Shown: positions 1 through 7,177 of the stretch, one piece after another
Position numbering within the stretch: position 1 is the stretch's first letter
Layout: each line of letters opens with the position of its first letter
NCBI GenBank assembly: GCA_009703545.1
Contig: WLFX01000018.1
Span: 1 to 11,853, forward strand
Reading direction: 5' to 3'
Source: Actinomycetota bacterium
Lineage (GTDB): Bacteria > Actinomycetota > Actinomycetes > Actinomycetales > Microbacteriaceae
DNA: 11,853 bases
Translations under genes and position numbers: made by a program
The notes under the pieces: generated by a model
Database searches by the model: none
Seen by the model: the letters and a program-made list of their open reading frames with translations, nothing else
Told to the model about the DNA's origin: nothing

Positions 1-93
1 GACGACGTAACGATGAGACGGTTGCTGGCACTCGGTGTGGACGGAATTATCACGGATCGGGCGGATATCGCGCTCGGTGTGGTTAGTTCCTAA
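1..93 (+). CDS. Glycerophosphodiester phosphodiesterase, C-terminal end (partial)
   Basis: Frame 1 is open from the window edge to a TAA at 91-93 and gives 30 residues. They include LLALGVDGIITDRADIAL, which resembles the last strand and helix of the GDPD TIM-barrel fold, where family members usually end in a G-V-D-G-I-I-T-D-x-P/A-D motif. Members hydrolyse glycerophosphodiesters to glycerol-3-phosphate and an alcohol. The catalytic residues lie upstream of the window, so activity cannot be judged. It reads in the same direction as rbpA, 89 bp upstream of it. A GDPD gene next to rbpA is, from memory, a common Micrococcales arrangement. The call rests on one short C-terminal motif; another TIM-barrel enzyme is possible but less likely. 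Confidence 0.75.
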   Translation, partial: DDVTMRRLLALGVDGIITDRADIALGVVSS

Positions 94-182
94 ATTCATA
101 GCCAATTCTTTACTTTCGCTCAGGAATATCTCGGCGAGTTCTGGCTTTATAAGAGGTAGGCCACGAGCCGAAGGAGAACACA
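94..182 (+). promoter_or_regulatory. rbpA upstream region: candidate promoter and strong ribosome binding site
   Basis: This 89-bp gap holds an AAGGAG ribosome binding site at 171-176, 6 nt before the rbpA ATG, which fixes that start. A possible -10 element, TATAAG, lies at 148-153 without a good -35 partner. Separately, GGAAT at 123-127 is followed after exactly 18 nt by TTT at 146-148. This is one base off the GGAAT-N18-GTT consensus of SigR/SigH-type redox sigma factors, which control rbpA in Streptomyces. The promoter assignment is inference. I see no terminator hairpin for the upstream gene. Confidence 0.4.
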
Positions 183-572
183 ATGAGCAACAAACGCATG
201 CAGGGCACGCGACTCGGATCAATTAGCTCCGAAACTGAAGAAGGCGTCCAATTTGTCGATCGCCAAGATGTGACGTTCCGAACCTTAGATGGCGAAGAAT
301 TTGTCGTCACCTTCATGACCGGCGTAGAACTCCCCTATGACTGGCGTTCGCCTCGGTCGAGCAACATTGGCAGGCGTCTCGACGCCAAGGGAAAACCGAT
401 TCAGGGCGATGACCCCAACGCTCCGGCTCCGGCAGCACCGACGGTGACCCACTGGGAACAATTGATGAAGCGGCGCACAATCGAAGAACTCGAAGTTATT
501 CTGCACGACCGCATCATCGCGATGCGTGAGAGCGGCCAGCTCGAACTTGGTGCGTTGCGTAAATCGGCCTAA
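183..572 (+). CDS. rbpA: RNA polymerase-binding protein RbpA
   Basis: This 129-residue protein has the RbpA layout. A basic N-terminal arm with R-x-x-G-T/S-R-L-G-S (residues 5-13) is followed by a small beta-rich core (about 26-65, with FRTLDGEEF and the W54 region). A linker rich in Pro and Ala (about 70-88) leads to the sigma-interacting helix at 90-115 (THWEQLMKRRTIEELEVIL). RbpA binds group 1 and some group 2 sigma factors and the RNA polymerase core, and stabilises the open promoter complex. There is no cysteine anywhere, so this is the zinc-free form, as in Mycobacterium. It is longer than the roughly 111-residue mycobacterial protein, mostly in the linker. The ATG has AAGGAG 6 nt upstream. 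Its stop overlaps the stop of the convergent mannosyltransferase gene by 4 nt. The rbpA/ppm pairing is also present in M. tuberculosis (Rv2050/Rv2051c). Confidence 0.95.
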   Translation: MSNKRMQGTRLGSISSETEEGVQFVDRQDVTFRTLDGEEFVVTFMTGVELPYDWRSPRSSNIGRRLDAKGKPIQGDDPNAPAPAAPTVTHWEQLMKRRTIEELEVILHDRIIAMRESGQLELGALRKSA

Positions 573-1291
573 CGACCGAGAATCCAACGTCCAACGCCCC
601 AGCCGGTGATTCGCGCAAACGCTTCGAGAACAATTCCGACGTGCATTTTTGACGACCCTGACGCTCGCTCGACGAACGTGATGGGATGTTCGATAATCGT
701 TCCCCCGTCCAATTCGAGTCGGTCGGCGATTTCAATCTGAAAGCAATATCCGCTCGAGGCGATTGTCTCCAGGTGTAGTTGGCGCAGTGTCTCGACTCTA
801 ATTACGCGGAAACCAGAGGTCATGTCGTTGATTCTGGACCTTAACGCAAGGCGAGCGTAAGAGTTTCCTGCGCGGGAAATAACGTGTCGAACGGCGCTCC
901 ACCCGTCGACCCGACCGCCACGAACCCACCGCGACCCGATGACGAGATCGGCTGTCACGCCCCGAGCGATACCCAACAGGGTTGGAATGACGGCGGGATC
1001 GTGCGAACCATCGGCGTCGATTTCGACGACCCATGCGTAATCACGCTCAAACGCCCACCGAAACCCGGCGATGTATGCCGGCCCGAGCCCTGACTTCAGC
1101 TCGCGATGGAGCACGTGGACGCGCGGGTTCTTCGAGGCGTAGGTATCGGCCAGCGAGCCCGTTCCGTCCGGCGAATTATCGTCGACGACGAGAACGTCAG
1201 CATCTGGTGACGAAACGACGATTCGATCCAGAACCGTCGCGAGCGATTCGATCTCGTTGTAGGTCGGAACGATAATGAGCGCGTCGCTCAC
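569..1291 (-). CDS. ppm1: Polyprenol-phosphate mannose synthase (family 2 glycosyltransferase, Dpm1-like)
   Basis: The protein transfers mannose from GDP-mannose to a polyprenyl phosphate, making the lipid-linked donor used by membrane mannosyltransferases for glycolipids and secreted glycoproteins. GT2 signatures are present, numbered from the GTG start at 1291: PTYNE at 9-13, VVDDNSPDGT at 35-44, the metal-binding DAD inside EIDADGSHDP at 90-99, DMTSGFR at 156-162, and RASGSSKM at 209-216. At 240 residues it matches single-domain Dpm1-type synthases with no C-terminal membrane anchor. I prefer the GTG at 1291: it overlaps the lnt TGA by 4 nt (GTGA), GGAAG lies about 9 nt upstream, and it starts just before the conserved region. 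The longer reading from 1351 runs back into lnt. In M. tuberculosis this enzyme is fused behind an Lnt-like domain; here the two are separate but coupled. Confidence 0.9.
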   Translation of the reverse strand: MSDALIIVPTYNEIESLATVLDRIVVSSPDADVLVVDDNSPDGTGSLADTYASKNPRVHVLHRELKSGLGPAYIAGFRWAFERDYAWVVEIDADGSHDPAVIPTLLGIARGVTADLVIGSRWVRGGRVDGWSAVRHVISRAGNSYARLALRSRINDMTSGFRVIRVETLRQLHLETIASSGYCFQIEIADRLELDGGTIIEHPITFVERASGSSKMHVGIVLEAFARITGWGVGRWILGR

Positions 1292-2790
1292 GCGGCACGC
1301 TTCCGACGCAATCCGATGATCGGAACGAGCCCCATCACGATGAGAGCCCACTCCAACGGGAGCCCGATGACGCTCGCCGGGGTAACCACGGTTGACAGCG
1401 GGACGTCCGCGACCATCACGCCGGCGGTAAACGGTTCTAGTCGATCGATGTCACTGCCGTCCGGTGCGATTACCGCACTGACACCGACGGTCGACACGTT
1501 CACGACCGATCGTCCCGTCTCGACAGCGCGCATGCGCGCAATGCCGAGTTGCTGGATGCTCTCGTCTGTCCGACCAAAGTCAGAGTTGTTTGTCGGCGCG
1601 AAAATGATGTTTGCATTGGCGGCCAGCATGTTGCGAAACAACGCGTCATCAACGATGTCGTAGCAAATGGCAATTCCCGCGATGGCGTCCCCTGCGGTCA
1701 TGACCGGGTCGCGTGTGCCGAGTGTGTAGTCGCGCGGGACCATATCGAACATGGATGGGGCAAGAGGGTAAAAGAAATCTCGGTTGGGCAGGTATTCCGC
1801 GAACGGAACCGGGTGGACCTTGTCGTATTGGTCGACGGCCCCCTCCCCTGCTTGCCACTTCAACACCGAGTTGAAGGTTTTATCACCCTTTTCGGTGATT
1901 GTTCCGAAAATAAAGGGTGCGTTCGTTCCGAGTGAGATGCTGTCGGCTAGCGCCGCCGCCTCGGGCCAGCGAAGCGGATCGATATCCATCGCGTTCTCTG
2001 GCCAAATAACCACGTCGACGGTGCCAATGTTCGCCACGTTCATGGCGGCGACATGTTTCGCGATGGCGTCACCCTGCCGTGCGCCCGTGAAGAGCGCCGA
2101 ATCGCTGTTTCCTTGAACGGCGGCGACACGCACCGACCCGGACGGTGCTGATGTAAGTAACAGGTAAGGGAACGGTAACAGCGCGAGTAAACCGGCGGTA
2201 ATTGCCGAAAGATGGAGGGCTTTGCCTTTGAGAATGGAAACGTTTTGCCACGTGAGAACGTAAGCGACGACGACAAGAACGACGACGGCGCTCGCGCCCG
2301 TCAACCCGAAGAGGGTCGCGAGGTAGCGAAACGGTGAATCCGCCAGCCCGTGGCTGACTCGTGCCCACCCGAAGCCTCCCCACGGGAACTGTGCCGCAAT
2401 GGCTTCGCGGGCAACCCACGCAGCCGAGACGAAGAAACCACCGAGCAGGCGACCTGAGACGGTGTGGAGGTTCAGTGTGTCGACACCGCGCCAGGCCGCA
2501 CCAATCGCAACTCCACCGACCGCGAATAAGGCGGTTTGCAGACCAACGAGTCCGAGCCACGGAGCAAGCCCGAGATAGACGGAGACCCATTTTGCCGCCG
2601 CTCCGTAGTACACGAAACCTGTGACCGCGCCGAGGATGATTGATTGTCCAATCGTCACGCGACGAAAGGCAAACACCATGAGGGGGACGCCGACGAACAA
2701 GAGTGGCCAGATTCCGGGTTGTGGGAAGGCGAGGCTCGCGATGAATGCCCCGAATCCTGCTTGCACGAGGCGGAGAACGAAGGCTTTCAC
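1288..2790 (-). CDS. lnt: Apolipoprotein N-acyltransferase
   Basis: Lnt adds the third acyl chain to the N-terminal cysteine of mature lipoproteins, acting on the outer face of the cytoplasmic membrane. The 500-residue protein has a hydrophobic N-terminal half (about 1-212) with repeated membrane segments. A nitrilase-like domain (about 220-465) and a final membrane helix (about 473-493) ending in RRKRAA follow. The catalytic triad is visible: E265 in WPEN, K324 in YDKVHPVPFAEYLP and C376 in AICYDIV, and E332 in the AEYLP loop is also conserved. The GTG start lies 16 nt after the helY stop, with only a weak ribosome binding site (AGGCTGAAACA just upstream). It overlaps ppm by 4 nt, so translation is probably coupled. 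The lipobox-bearing FKBP upstream in the same gene run is a likely substrate (inference). Confidence 0.95.
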   Translation of the reverse strand: MKAFVLRLVQAGFGAFIASLAFPQPGIWPLLFVGVPLMVFAFRRVTIGQSIILGAVTGFVYYGAAAKWVSVYLGLAPWLGLVGLQTALFAVGGVAIGAAWRGVDTLNLHTVSGRLLGGFFVSAAWVAREAIAAQFPWGGFGWARVSHGLADSPFRYLATLFGLTGASAVVVLVVVAYVLTWQNVSILKGKALHLSAITAGLLALLPFPYLLLTSAPSGSVRVAAVQGNSDSALFTGARQGDAIAKHVAAMNVANIGTVDVVIWPENAMDIDPLRWPEAAALADSISLGTNAPFIFGTITEKGDKTFNSVLKWQAGEGAVDQYDKVHPVPFAEYLPNRDFFYPLAPSMFDMVPRDYTLGTRDPVMTAGDAIAGIAICYDIVDDALFRNMLAANANIIFAPTNNSDFGRTDESIQQLGIARMRAVETGRSVVNVSTVGVSAVIAPDGSDIDRLEPFTAGVMVADVPLSTVVTPASVIGLPLEWALIVMGLVPIIGLRRKRAA

Positions 2791-2806
2791 TGTTTCAGCC
2801 TATTCG

Positions 2807-5209
2807 CTAGAGAGTTGCGGAATCGGCGACGATACCCCGACGAATGAGTGGAATGGTGTCACGGGCGATCGCGGCCAGCGCTGGCTCGGCGACGTGCGAA
2901 ATCTGGTCCAGCGAGTCAACGACCTGTTTCGCCCAGCGAACGAAGTCCCCACCGGCGAGCCCGCACTCGCGAAGGACATCGTCAAGTCGCTGACCTTTTG
3001 CCCAACGTTGAATTCCGAGGGCTAGTCCGAAAGCGAGAGGTGGTGTGATCTCGAGGTCCTCGGCGGTCTCGGCGTCGCTCAGTGAGTCCCAAATGCGTTC
3101 CATCGCCGTCGTGACGTCGCTGAACGACCCCTTGGGGATTCGCATATTGATGTTGTTGTCGTCATCACGCCTCGATTCGTACATGACCGTCGACAGGGCG
3201 GCGGCCAGCAACGGACCGTCAAGCCCCTCCCACAGCCCCGCTCGCAGACATTCCGCGATGAGAAGGTCGCGCTCGCCATAGATGCGTTTGAGCGCCGCCC
3301 CAGCGTCCGTCAGTGTGTAGTCATCGCCGTCCTGAACAAGATATCCGTGAGCGTGCAGAACCCGGCACACGCGGTCGAAAACGCTTGCGATTGCGCCGGT
3401 CTTGTTCTTGATTTGGTTGGCGATGCGGTCGGTCTGACTTTGCAGTTTCCAGAACCGCTCACCCCATCGTGCGTGTTTTTCGCGATCGGGGCACGGGTGG
3501 CACGAATGTTTGCGCATTCGACCGCGCAGCTTTTCGATGTGGTCGGCGCGTTTCTTGGCGACGGCGTGGGGCGTGTGTCCGCCACGTTCGTTTTTTCCTT
3601 CGAGATCGGTTAGTTCTCGGCGAATCTTGGAATACTCGCGGAAATCGCCAAGGTGGCAATCCATCGCCTCGGAATACTCAGCGAGTGACTTCTGGTTCTG
3701 TCGAACCGTAACCGACAGGTCCACCACGGCTCGGTCGGCCTGGAACTGCGCGAACGACTGTTCAAGAATTTCACGCGCCGTGTTCCGCCCGTAGCGTTCG
3801 ATGAGATTGACCGCCATGTTGTAGGTCGGCACGAAACTTGAATACAGCGGATACGAGCGACGCGAGGCGAGCATGCCCAGCGCATGCGGATTCATCCCGT
3901 CGCGCCAGATGATGACCGAGTGACCTTCGACGTCAATACCGCGACGCCCCGCTCGGCCCGTCAACTGGGTGTACTCCCCAGGTGTTATCGCTACCCGCGA
4001 TTCGCCGTTATATTTGTCCATTTTTTCAAGGACAACACTTCGAGCGGGCATGTTGATACCGAGAGCGAGTGTCTCGGTGGCAAAAACTAACTTGACGAGC
4101 TTGCGGCGGAACAAATGCTCGACGATTTCCTTGAACACGGGGATCAACCCGGCGTGGTGCGAGGCGACACCCGCCATGAGGGAATCCTCCCACTCGTGGA
4201 AACCGAGTGACGACAGGTCTTCCCCCGACAAGTGTGCGGTGCGATTTTCGATAACCGATCGAATCTCGTCACGCTCCTCGACAGTCGTCAACACCTCGCC
4301 CGAAAACAACACGTCGCGAACCGCGTTGTCACAGCCTTTACGGGAAAAGATGAAGAAGATGGCCGGAAGCATCGTGTGGTCGGCGAGCACCGACGCGATG
4401 TCGACCGGAGCCGAACGACGCTCGCGCGGATTCTTCGAATCGAATCGACCTCGGACGCGTTCTCGAGGAAAAGATCGGCGACCGTGACCACCCGATTGCG
4501 GACCACCGAATCGTTGCTGTCCACGACCGAGCCCCTGCACGTCGCGATGAATTCGCGGCGGGTTCTGGAATTCGCCACCTGGCTCAAACAACTCGTAGAG
4601 TTCCCCGCGGGCGTAAACATGCTGAAACAGCGGCACGGGTCTGTCCTCAGAGACGATGATGTCGGTGTGGCCGCGAACGGCTGCAAGCCATTCGCCGAAC
4701 TCTTCGGCGTTCGATACTGTCGCGGATAGCGACACAATTGACACGTCTTGGGGTAGGTGAAGAATGACTTCTTCCCACACGGGTCCGCGAAACTTGTCGG
4801 CCAGGTAGTGGACCTCGTCCATGACGACGAAGCGAAGGTCTTTCAGCAGGTCGCTCTGGGCGTAGAGCATGTTGCGTAGGACCTCGGTCGTCATGATGAC
4901 GATGCGCGCGGTCGGATTAATGCTCGTATCACCCGTCAAGAGCCCGACCTCGTCAACACCATAGATGGCCTGCAGGTCTTGGAATTTCTGGTTCGACAGC
5001 GCTTTCATCGGCGTCGTATAAAACGTCTTATCCGTCATTGTCTGTTGTGACAGGTACACCGCATAATCGGCGATGATGGTCTTTCCCGCGCCAGTGGGCG
5101 CAGCAACGAGCACTCCCCTGCCCTTGTCGAGAGATTCGCACGCCTTCAGTTGAAACGCATCAAGCGGGAAGGGTTGCGATCGACGGAATTCGTCGAGAGT
5201 GACGCCCAT
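2807..5209 (-). CDS. helY: DEAD/DEAH-box helicase of the Ski2/Mtr4-like HelY family
   Basis: This 800-residue superfamily 2 helicase has motif I APTGAGKT at 37-44, motif Ia TPMKAL at 66-71, motif II DEVH at 131-134, motif III SAT at 162-164, ASHHAGL at 349-355 and motif VI QLTGRAGRRGID at 415-426. A Cys pair in the HelY-typical SCHPCPDRE segment (569-577) and a C-terminal DSHCT-type domain (about 620-800) complete the Ski2/Mtr4 architecture. These enzymes unwind RNA or DNA 3'-to-5'; the cellular role of actinobacterial HelY is not settled. Between the RecA lobes, residues about 211-268 form a low-complexity stretch rich in Gly, Arg and Pro, likely disordered and possibly RNA-binding. It is somewhat shorter than M. 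tuberculosis HelY (about 906). The ATG shares one base with the tatC TGA (TGATG) and has no ribosome binding site of its own, so it probably depends on re-initiation. Confidence 0.93.
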   Translation of the reverse strand: MGVTLDEFRRSQPFPLDAFQLKACESLDKGRGVLVAAPTGAGKTIIADYAVYLSQQTMTDKTFYTTPMKALSNQKFQDLQAIYGVDEVGLLTGDTSINPTARIVIMTTEVLRNMLYAQSDLLKDLRFVVMDEVHYLADKFRGPVWEEVILHLPQDVSIVSLSATVSNAEEFGEWLAAVRGHTDIIVSEDRPVPLFQHVYARGELYELFEPGGEFQNPPRIHRDVQGLGRGQQRFGGPQSGGHGRRSFPRERVRGRFDSKNPRERRSAPVDIASVLADHTMLPAIFFIFSRKGCDNAVRDVLFSGEVLTTVEERDEIRSVIENRTAHLSGEDLSSLGFHEWEDSLMAGVASHHAGLIPVFKEIVEHLFRRKLVKLVFATETLALGINMPARSVVLEKMDKYNGESRVAITPGEYTQLTGRAGRRGIDVEGHSVIIWRDGMNPHALGMLASRRSYPLYSSFVPTYNMAVNLIERYGRNTAREILEQSFAQFQADRAVVDLSVTVRQNQKSLAEYSEAMDCHLGDFREYSKIRRELTDLEGKNERGGHTPHAVAKKRADHIEKLRGRMRKHSCHPCPDREKHARWGERFWKLQSQTDRIANQIKNKTGAIASVFDRVCRVLHAHGYLVQDGDDYTLTDAGAALKRIYGERDLLIAECLRAGLWEGLDGPLLAAALSTVMYESRRDDDNNINMRIPKGSFSDVTTAMERIWDSLSDAETAEDLEITPPLAFGLALGIQRWAKGQRLDDVLRECGLAGGDFVRWAKQVVDSLDQISHVAEPALAAIARDTIPLIRRGIVADSATL

Positions 5210-5973
5210 CAGCCGACGGCTTTGGCGAGTTTTCGGGCGTTACGACGGTCGTGAATCCACGAAATAAGCGCGGCAAGAAAATACAGGACCAACATTGGAA
5301 TGGCCAGCAGGAACATCGAGACGACATCGGCTGCGGGTGTCGCGAGGGCGGTAAAGGTCGTGATTCCGACAATCGCCCAACGCCAGCCCTTGATGATGGA
5401 GCGGGCGGAGAGCACGCCCATGAAGTTGAGCAGGACGAGGAACACGGGTAGGTCGAATCCAACTCCAATGGCGATGACGAATTTGATGGAGAAGTCGAGG
5501 TAGTACTTGGCGGTCAACAGCGTGGTCGACCCGTCCGGCGCAAAGCTGGTCATCAATTCGACGACGTGCGGAAACAACCACCAGCCGGTGCCGCAACCAA
5601 GCAGAAAAAGTGGAATCGCGGTGAGCAGAAACCCGAAGGCGAAGCGTTTTTCGCGACGCATGAGCGCTGGCGTAATGAACGCCCAGATTTGCCACAACCA
5701 GATCGGGCTCGCCACCACAATTCCGATTGTCAAAGCGATAGATATCTTGGTGTCAAATGCCTCAGAGATCGACGTGTAATTAATCTGCGCAACTCGCCCG
5801 CTGTTGTGGGCAACGTCCATCAGGGGTGCCGCAAGTAACGACCAGACCACGTCGGCGATGAGAAAACCGCCAATCGATGCGATGAGGATAGCCAGTGCCG
5901 CCGTGACGAGCCGACCTCGGAACTCGACGAGATGCTGGCCGAGCGACATGCGCCTCTCGGGGTTTCGAGCCAT
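5209..5973 (-). CDS. tatC: Twin-arginine translocase subunit TatC
   Basis: TatC is the polytopic receptor of the Tat pathway. It binds twin-arginine signal peptides and, with TatA, moves folded proteins across the cytoplasmic membrane. The 254-residue protein has six predicted hydrophobic segments (about 23-48, 78-98, 112-135, 163-184, 198-214 and 217-240). Family motifs are present: HLVEFRGRL at 14-22 (usual H-L-x-E-L-R), FITPALMRREKRF at 99-111, GFDLPV at 172-177 and ATPAAD at 211-216. The single substitution of the usual Leu by Phe18 in the N-terminal signal-peptide-binding motif is conservative. It starts 2 nt after tatA and shares one base with helY. I see no separate tatB in the window; in other actinobacteria tatB usually lies elsewhere. 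Confidence 0.95.
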   Translation of the reverse strand: MARNPERRMSLGQHLVEFRGRLVTAALAILIASIGGFLIADVVWSLLAAPLMDVAHNSGRVAQINYTSISEAFDTKISIALTIGIVVASPIWLWQIWAFITPALMRREKRFAFGFLLTAIPLFLLGCGTGWWLFPHVVELMTSFAPDGSTTLLTAKYYLDFSIKFVIAIGVGFDLPVFLVLLNFMGVLSARSIIKGWRWAIVGITTFTALATPAADVVSMFLLAIPMLVLYFLAALISWIHDRRNARKLAKAVG

Positions 5974-5975
5974 TG

Positions 5976-6152
5976 TTACTTAGACGGCGTCTTCTTCGAG
6001 TCGTCGTCCTTGGGGGACGTCATCTCGTTCCGGAAAATATTCAACGATTCTGCGAGGCTTTTCGCGAGGCCGGGAAGCTTGGGGGCTCCGAAGACGAGAA
6101 GAATGACGACGAGAAGGATGAGGAAGTGCCATCCGTTGAGGTTGCCAAGCAT
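5976..6152 (-). CDS. tatA: Twin-arginine translocase subunit TatA (58 aa)
   Basis: This short gene encodes the pore-forming Tat subunit. Residues 1-21 form the short N-terminal membrane helix (MLGNLNGWHFLILLVVILLV). The hinge and amphipathic helix follow with FGAPKLPGLAKSLAESLNIF at 22-41, the canonical F-G-x-x-K-L-P motif. A charged tail (NEMTSPKDDDSKKTPSK) ends at TAA (5976-5978). The ATG at 6152-6150 is preceded by AAGGAG with 6 nt spacing, a strong ribosome binding site. At 58 residues it is short for TatA (commonly 70-100), because the C-terminal tail is trimmed. The membrane helix and amphipathic helix are intact, so it should be functional. tatC follows after 2 nt. The 38-nt gap upstream holds a possible -10 element (TAGACT). 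Confidence 0.93.
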   Translation of the reverse strand: MLGNLNGWHFLILLVVILLVFGAPKLPGLAKSLAESLNIFRNEMTSPKDDDSKKTPSK

Positions 6153-6190
6153 GCTGAACTCCTTGCGTTGTGTTGTCAGTCTAACCCTGA
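6153..6190 (-). promoter_or_regulatory. pafC-tatA gap with possible -10 element and small inverted repeat
   Basis: The 38-nt gap contains TAGACT on the minus strand (6183-6178). The hexamer ends 25 nt before the tatA ATG, so a start site about 7 nt downstream would leave a leader of roughly 19 nt that includes the AAGGAG site. I see no convincing -35. The same bases form part of a weak inverted repeat, GTCAG (6175-6179) with CTGAC (6187-6191). Its 5-bp stem and 7-nt loop are too short for a confident terminator and no T-run follows. An internal promoter for tatAC is plausible but unproven. Confidence 0.25.
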
Positions 6191-7177
6191 CTAAATATTT
6201 TGGGCGTACGCGGTCAGCGCGTTACGGGCAAAATCGGCCACAGCCGAACGCGTTGTTGCTGGCGCTTCGATGGCGGCAATCCCGGACAGCACGCTGATCA
6301 TCCGCACGGCGGTTCCTTCATGCGAGAACGGCAACGTAAGCCGCTTGCGTCCTCCGGTCTCGACGGGCTTGACGCCAGGGCGCAAATAGGACGCAATGAG
6401 CGGCAGCGCTTCGGGGTCGATGACGAGGTCGACGAGAAGGTCGTCCTCGCTTTCGCTGAACAGCGACGACGTCAACGTCAAAGCGTCGATCGATCGAGGT
6501 TCGATAGGTGTGTCGAGCAACACAAGGTCTTCCATGCTGTCGAGGTTGAAGGTTCGGATATCCTCGCGCTGCAGGCAATAGCCCTTGAGGTAGCGCTGCC
6601 CGCCCTCTAGGTCTTGGCGGTACGGGTCGACGTCTCGATCCCCTCGCTCTCCTTGGTTGTTGGTGTACGTGAAGCGGATTCGGACACCTTTTTCGATTGC
6701 GTCCTGGATGCGGTTCGCGTTCGGGTTGTTCTCGTCGATTTCGACCGCGAAGGCGTCGGTGACCGCATTTGAGTCTGGGCCGCGCAGTTTTGCGACGAGT
6801 CCGTCGAACTCGGGAATTCGACGGTAGTACGGGTGTGCTTTGAGTAGTTCGAGACCCGCGAGGAACACCGCGCGCTGCTTCGCACTGAACGGTGCCGGGA
6901 CGTGCATGACCTCGGCGACCGTGAGGATGATGACTTCGCTCTCTTCGAACGCGTCCCAGTCGATGTTGAACAGCTCGGTGTCGAAGTTGTACCGGGCTTC
7001 GTTAGCGCCACCGTCACAGGCGATTGTTTGCACAGCATCGGCAACTCGCTTCGGCGTCGTGCCGAACTGTTCCGCAACTTCGGCAACGGTGACCGATCCA
7101 CGCAACAGCACGAACGGCACGATGGCGAGGAACAGGTTAAGGCGGTCGCGTGCACTGTCGCCGGTGGGTCTAGCCAT
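6191..7177 (-). CDS. pafC: WYL-domain transcriptional regulator PafC
   Basis: PafC partners PafB in a transcription activator that drives the LexA/RecA-independent DNA-damage response in actinobacteria. The 328-residue protein has an N-terminal winged-helix domain with a helix-turn-helix at about 26-52 (SVTVAEVAEQFGTTPKRVADAV). A linker follows, then a WYL domain at about 152-225, where the name-giving motif reads RYL in GGQRYLKGYC, and a C-terminal WCX extension at about 245-325. The ATG at 7177 overlaps the end of pafB by 8 nt and has GGTGAG at 7188-7183, 5 nt upstream, so the pair is translationally coupled. The name records its discovery as proteasome accessory factor C in the pup locus. 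No pupylation gene is present in this window. Confidence 0.9.
   Translation of the reverse strand: MARPTGDSARDRLNLFLAIVPFVLLRGSVTVAEVAEQFGTTPKRVADAVQTIACDGGANEARYNFDTELFNIDWDAFEESEVIILTVAEVMHVPAPFSAKQRAVFLAGLELLKAHPYYRRIPEFDGLVAKLRGPDSNAVTDAFAVEIDENNPNANRIQDAIEKGVRIRFTYTNNQGERGDRDVDPYRQDLEGGQRYLKGYCLQREDIRTFNLDSMEDLVLLDTPIEPRSIDALTLTSSLFSESEDDLLVDLVIDPEALPLIASYLRPGVKPVETGGRKRLTLPFSHEGTAVRMISVLSGIAAIEAPATTRSAVADFARNALTAYAQNI

Noticed and set aside
1292..1351. Extended N-terminus of the mannosyltransferase starting at 1351
   Set aside because: The extra 20 residues lie inside lnt, precede the conserved PTYNE region without family similarity, and the GTG at 1291 with the GTGA overlap is a better start.
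2621..3025. Open reading frame of 134 aa on the plus strand across the lnt/helY junction
   Set aside because: It is antisense to two well-recognised genes, resembles no family I know, and reflects codon bias of the opposite strand.
3969..4487. Long plus-strand open frame (172 aa) opposite helY
   Set aside because: It is fully contained in the helicase gene, rich in Ser, Arg and Thr as expected of an antisense shadow, and has no ribosome binding site.
6175..6191. GTCAG...CTGAC inverted repeat as a terminator after pafC
   Set aside because: The stem has only 5 bp, the loop has 7 nt and no T-run follows; a strong tatA ribosome binding site follows at once.
6173..6197. TTGTCAGTC followed by TAAATA on the plus strand, resembling the PafBC-dependent promoter motif next to pafC
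   Set aside because: The spacing is 10 nt, not the expected 8, the last base of the first block differs, and it points into pafC in antisense with no gene to drive.
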